Source: Candidatus Peribacteria bacterium
GTDB lineage: Bacteria; Patescibacteriota; Gracilibacteria; Peribacterales; Peribacteraceae
Assembly: GCA_943354555.1 (NCBI GenBank)
Contig: CALRCM010000007.1
Span: 1-34,371 of the forward strand
Reading direction: 5' to 3'
DNA: 34,371 bases
The position numbers were made by a program, and so were the translations under genes. The notes beneath the pieces were generated by a model. It was not told the origin of the DNA and ran no database searches. It saw only the letters and a list, made by a program, of their open reading frames with translations. Positions 33,201 to 34,371 of this stretch are shown here, piece by piece. Position 1 is the stretch's first letter. Each line of letters begins with the position of its first letter.

Positions 33201-33903
33201 CGTCGAAGGCGCCCAGTCGCTCACAGCAGTCACCGTTCAATGGGTCGTCATTTCTCGCCTTCTCATTGTTGCCATGCTGCACACAGGTCTGGACGTCTAC
33301 GACAGGAGGCACAAGAGAGATGATCTTGTACCAAACATCTACCCAGACAGGAGATTGCCATTTATTCATGCGCTGGCAGATGTCTTGGCAGCGAGCGGGT
33401 GTCGCCATATTGTCTTTGTTCGGATCGTCGTCCGGTTTTTTGCAGGGAGGGCCATCATCAAAAAATGGCGGGAACCCCGGGCGGCACGCCGTGCTCCACC
33501 CGCGCGCCCGTGTCGTCACCGGATACACGTATCCATCGCCAAGTGCCCCACTCGATTCATCACGAAGTGCCATACCAGACGGCTTTTTTGCAAACGGGTC
33601 TCCTGTGCGTCCCGGTACACCCACAACAGTTGCTATTCTATCGACGGCACTGAGATTCATATTCCATCCACCACACACTGCGCGCTCATTGAGATCCTGA
33701 TAGATTTCACCCTTTAACTGACCGATTTTTCCTGTGACATCGAAGATGGCATCCATATCCCCTGGGTTATCTGAGGGGATTTTGTAGGGCTCGGGAAGAT
33801 CCACCGTATCTCTCGGTGCCGCACTTGCTGAACTCACTGTCAGAAGCATCCCAAATCCGAGTAATGTGACGAGAAGTCGGTGAGGAGGGGGAAGTGATCG
33901 CAC
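30292..33903 (-). CDS. Large exported Cys-rich orphan protein, first gene of the cluster
   Basis: A 1203-aa protein if started at the GTG at 33903, which gives a good signal peptide (MRSLPPPHRLLVTLLGFGML, cleavage near SSASA). The track start at 34200 adds about 99 residues that do not look like protein and would reach into ssb. Residues about 95-430 are Cys-rich, with CCSEARVTKLEYESC and CNRCAG-like spacing. The motif NDDP..GDCC occurs twice: ARNDDPLNGDCC in the N-terminal part and CKNDDPDQIKGDCC near the C-terminus. A Ser linker (SGSSSSTYGPDP) precedes a helical region (about 700-870), a Pro-rich PPLPPLPILS segment follows, and the end carries SSSSSSST. Not recognised; likely a surface or envelope protein. 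Confidence 0.75.
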   Translation of the reverse strand: MRSLPPPHRLLVTLLGFGMLLTVSSASAAPRDTVDLPEPYKIPSDNPGDMDAIFDVTGKIGQLKGEIYQDLNERAVCGGWNMNLSAVDRIATVVGVPGRTGDPFAKKPSGMALRDESSGALGDGYVYPVTTRARGWSTACRPGFPPFFDDGPPCKKPDDDPNKDNMATPARCQDICQRMNKWQSPVWVDVWYKIISLVPPVVDVQTCVQHGNNEKARNDDPLNGDCCERLGAFDADDTDARDKAPSCAKKYPGAGETPSPMWDPYPGTMPPGSDCETEAGGFISGGYTRIHFFSGWYYCCSEARVTKLEYESCTLTAAGACAGHPDARRNCVRCAGDGLSVGILPGSDVACLVSADCPAPLQCRNVVPEFTTTTPCINATDCEIAVPCLTPPCRPWECKIPGSVCIHPAIPGICLASDGSAPVIDYNGELIPRPIRRETGCRAGYGAAKSGNRMIPGLYVSYFREYPRTGYARKSVINAPNDVRTRINIPVTCFGFYTEFDTKTRTASNNDQRCVIGAYKEPYEFRTFYKTQRGRGKFVETLNPLDPNPTSSNEIRNRNFNINEDLWYQNLGGAFSLLNGEVFKKKYGQDLTFALLSLDSTLERARGAKLKTRSASSAATSGSSSSTYGPDPYINFRSIGGLRRAFDDSVTNANGNTRFYTETWQRYETEMQQFMHPPVVHIIFPSAWSANLEFQEMLFNSNPPKPPKPPAKQWSYEPERKTMEVQMEVRDDILGDIAALLESAIIAPVRERPLTLIVPFGSAMDFRAHKEGWVRWKKLRIHEGIPVGPEVNDLIDRLEEYAVNIDKARSLRAELPNALGKALVQQNKLRLVINDWLTQHLATFRAFEEQRKAIRDQIAPAWRNAQKAYRDFHDITNMPWCKNDTFTTPIYSFVGAGGGGRSTLPSIGRPEDLFIDLTAFEISTDTILIPVIKPVQLLIAHDKLRPPGALERNATIPTLPPLPPLPILSISGALTLPFKTEDGLTVTYPALGNHEGRDVASIMTFIDAQKSFISSLKQAYGKFWDAITKPRCGTQEAFVRCKNDDPDQIKGDCCVLPGEEVYCRKGWGKDTCVHVEMDLLERFTRIGARPAVELIEDFEVTGVWREDGRGDFHPCDPEDWACQDVHKQRILPRIGWFSDVKVDDQTSSIDQWRVELFRDTLQNIGGSSSSSSSTFPYQADRNTITPSFDQRPSLKLYSGSLSP

Positions 33904-34110
33904 AGCGATGACTATGGTAACTCTTTTATGGTGCAAGGATGGTGAAAGAAAATTGACAACATTGCGGGATTGGCGATTGGGAGAATCATCAGAATGCATA
34001 TGGTTTTTGTGATGATGTACAACATTTGTTTCGGAGACATTGCAGATCATCCAAAAAAAGTATTTGCAATAAAATGCCATATTTCGTCTATTGCACCTTC
34101 TTTTGAGTGG

Positions 34111-34126
34111 GTGTACGAATGTACAC
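34111..34126. promoter_or_regulatory. Palindrome GTGTAC-N4-GTACAC upstream of ssb, operator-like
   Basis: A 6-bp perfect dyad with a 4-nt spacer (GAAT), 60 bp before the ssb start and next to a possible -35. The core matches the site at 109-122. ssb belongs to the SOS regulon in many bacteria, which is why a LexA-type site is a reasonable hypothesis; the regulator itself is not in the window. Confidence 0.5.
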
Positions 34127-34139
34127 GTTGATTCTTTTA

Positions 34140-34156
34140 GAGCCTCGCGTAGGCTC
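34140..34156 (+). other. Hairpin in the ssb leader
   Basis: GAGCCT-CGCGT-AGGCTC forms a 6-bp stem with a 5-nt loop, 30 bp before the ssb ATG. It overlaps the possible -10, so it may be chance or a protein site. Confidence 0.3.
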
Positions 34157-34186
34157 CGCAATCCACTCGTCTTTCCCCACTCTTCT

Positions 34187-34371
34187 ATGTTTTCTCTCAA
34201 TAGAGTCTCACTGATTGGTTACCAGACCCAGCCCGTTGAGCTTCGTCAGACACCTTCCGGTACTGCGGTTACCGATCTCAATATCGTTGTCCCAACAACA
34301 TTTTCTTCCGGAGCCGGAGAGCAGCTCACCGGCAAAGGATTTTTCACGGTGACAGTCTGGGGAGCGATGGC
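34187..34371 (+). CDS. ssb: Single-stranded DNA-binding protein, N-terminal part
   Basis: The ATG at 34187 opens a frame that runs to the window end (61 complete codons). The N-terminus MFSLNRVSLIGYQTQPVELR, then TPSGTAVTDLNIVV and GFFTVTVWGAMA match the OB-fold of bacterial SSB (compare MxLNKVxLIGxLxxDPELR, TPSGxxVxxFxxA, WxxxVxWGxxA). It binds single-stranded DNA in replication and repair. It is missing from the ORF track, perhaps because it is cut by the window edge. No SD. The upstream dyad suggests regulation. Confidence 0.93.
   Translation, partial: MFSLNRVSLIGYQTQPVELRQTPSGTAVTDLNIVVPTTFSSGAGEQLTGKGFFTVTVWGAM

Larger units (their letters stand above)
33904..34186. other. Divergent intergenic region between the exported cluster and ssb
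   Basis: This 283-bp stretch holds no credible gene; the long - strand frame through it is rejected. It should contain the promoters for both sides. It contains the TGTAC-N4-GTACA dyad (34111-34126) and a hairpin in the ssb leader. A possible ssb promoter is TTGATT (34128-34133), 16 bp, TAGGCT (34150-34155), but it is weak. I see no convincing promoter for the cluster. The leftward 200 bp are A/T-rich with runs of T. Confidence 0.45.

Noticed and set aside
33904-34200. N-terminal extension of the 1203-aa gene in the ORF track (start at 34200)
   Set aside because: The added ~99 residues are basic and His-rich without a fold, run through the operator-like dyad and overlap the ssb start on the other strand. 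A GTG at 33903 gives a normal signal peptide.
1-34371. CRISPR array or insertion sequence
   Set aside because: No direct repeats of 24-40 bp with regular spacers and no transposase or integrase gene were seen.

Overview
The window looks like a chromosomal segment of a Patescibacteria/CPR bacterium, most likely of the Peregrinibacteria/Peribacteria group. This is an inference from gene content and style: mid-range GC, many lineage-specific secreted proteins with poly-Ser linkers and Ca-binding DxDxDG or 'CSDGxDND' motifs, almost no Shine-Dalgarno sequences, and normal use of TGA as a stop (which argues against the code-25 Gracilibacteria/Absconditabacteria). No search could be run, so the taxonomy is tentative.

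Layout. The left half (1-15785) is all on the + strand. It holds the tail of an unknown membrane protein, a ComEC-type metallo-beta-lactamase protein, a GlmU-like sugar-1-phosphate nucleotidylyltransferase, a 400-bp gap with DnaA-box-like sites (candidate oriC), dnaN, a 610-aa orphan, mfd, a HEPN/MNT toxin-antitoxin-like pair, a 112-aa orphan, a 1731-aa orphan with C-terminal tandem ~120-aa repeats, and tRNA-Leu(UAG). The right half (15793-33903) is all on the - strand. In transcription order it holds a five-gene cluster of exported, Cys-rich orphan proteins, then dnaE, tsaC, a 52-aa small ORF missing from the ORF track, nrdR, aspS and a highly charged coiled-coil protein. A + strand ssb starts at 34187 and runs off the window.

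How it fits together. Much of the window is replication, repair and translation housekeeping (dnaN, dnaE, ssb, mfd, nrdR, aspS, tsaC, tRNA-Leu). The most novel part is the exported cluster (23892-33903). Its genes are separated by 2-4 nt or overlap by 4 nt. Four of the five have clear signal peptides and the fifth a probable one. One member combines thrombospondin type-3-like Ca-binding repeats with an HExxH...E metallopeptidase-like site. No product could be matched to a known system.

Repeats and signals. Three small-repeat families recur: (i) perfect or near-perfect GTAGRGRC...GYCYCTAC hairpins at gene ends, one of which supplies the stop codon of its neighbour; (ii) AGCTNNN heptamer tandem arrays in two intergenic gaps; (iii) GGTTNNN heptamer arrays inserted inside coding sequence (twice in dnaE, once in tsaC), where they encode linkers. 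Two TGTAC-N4-GTACA inverted repeats, one upstream of ssb and one upstream of the ComEC-type gene, look like sites for one shared regulator and are LexA-like in architecture.
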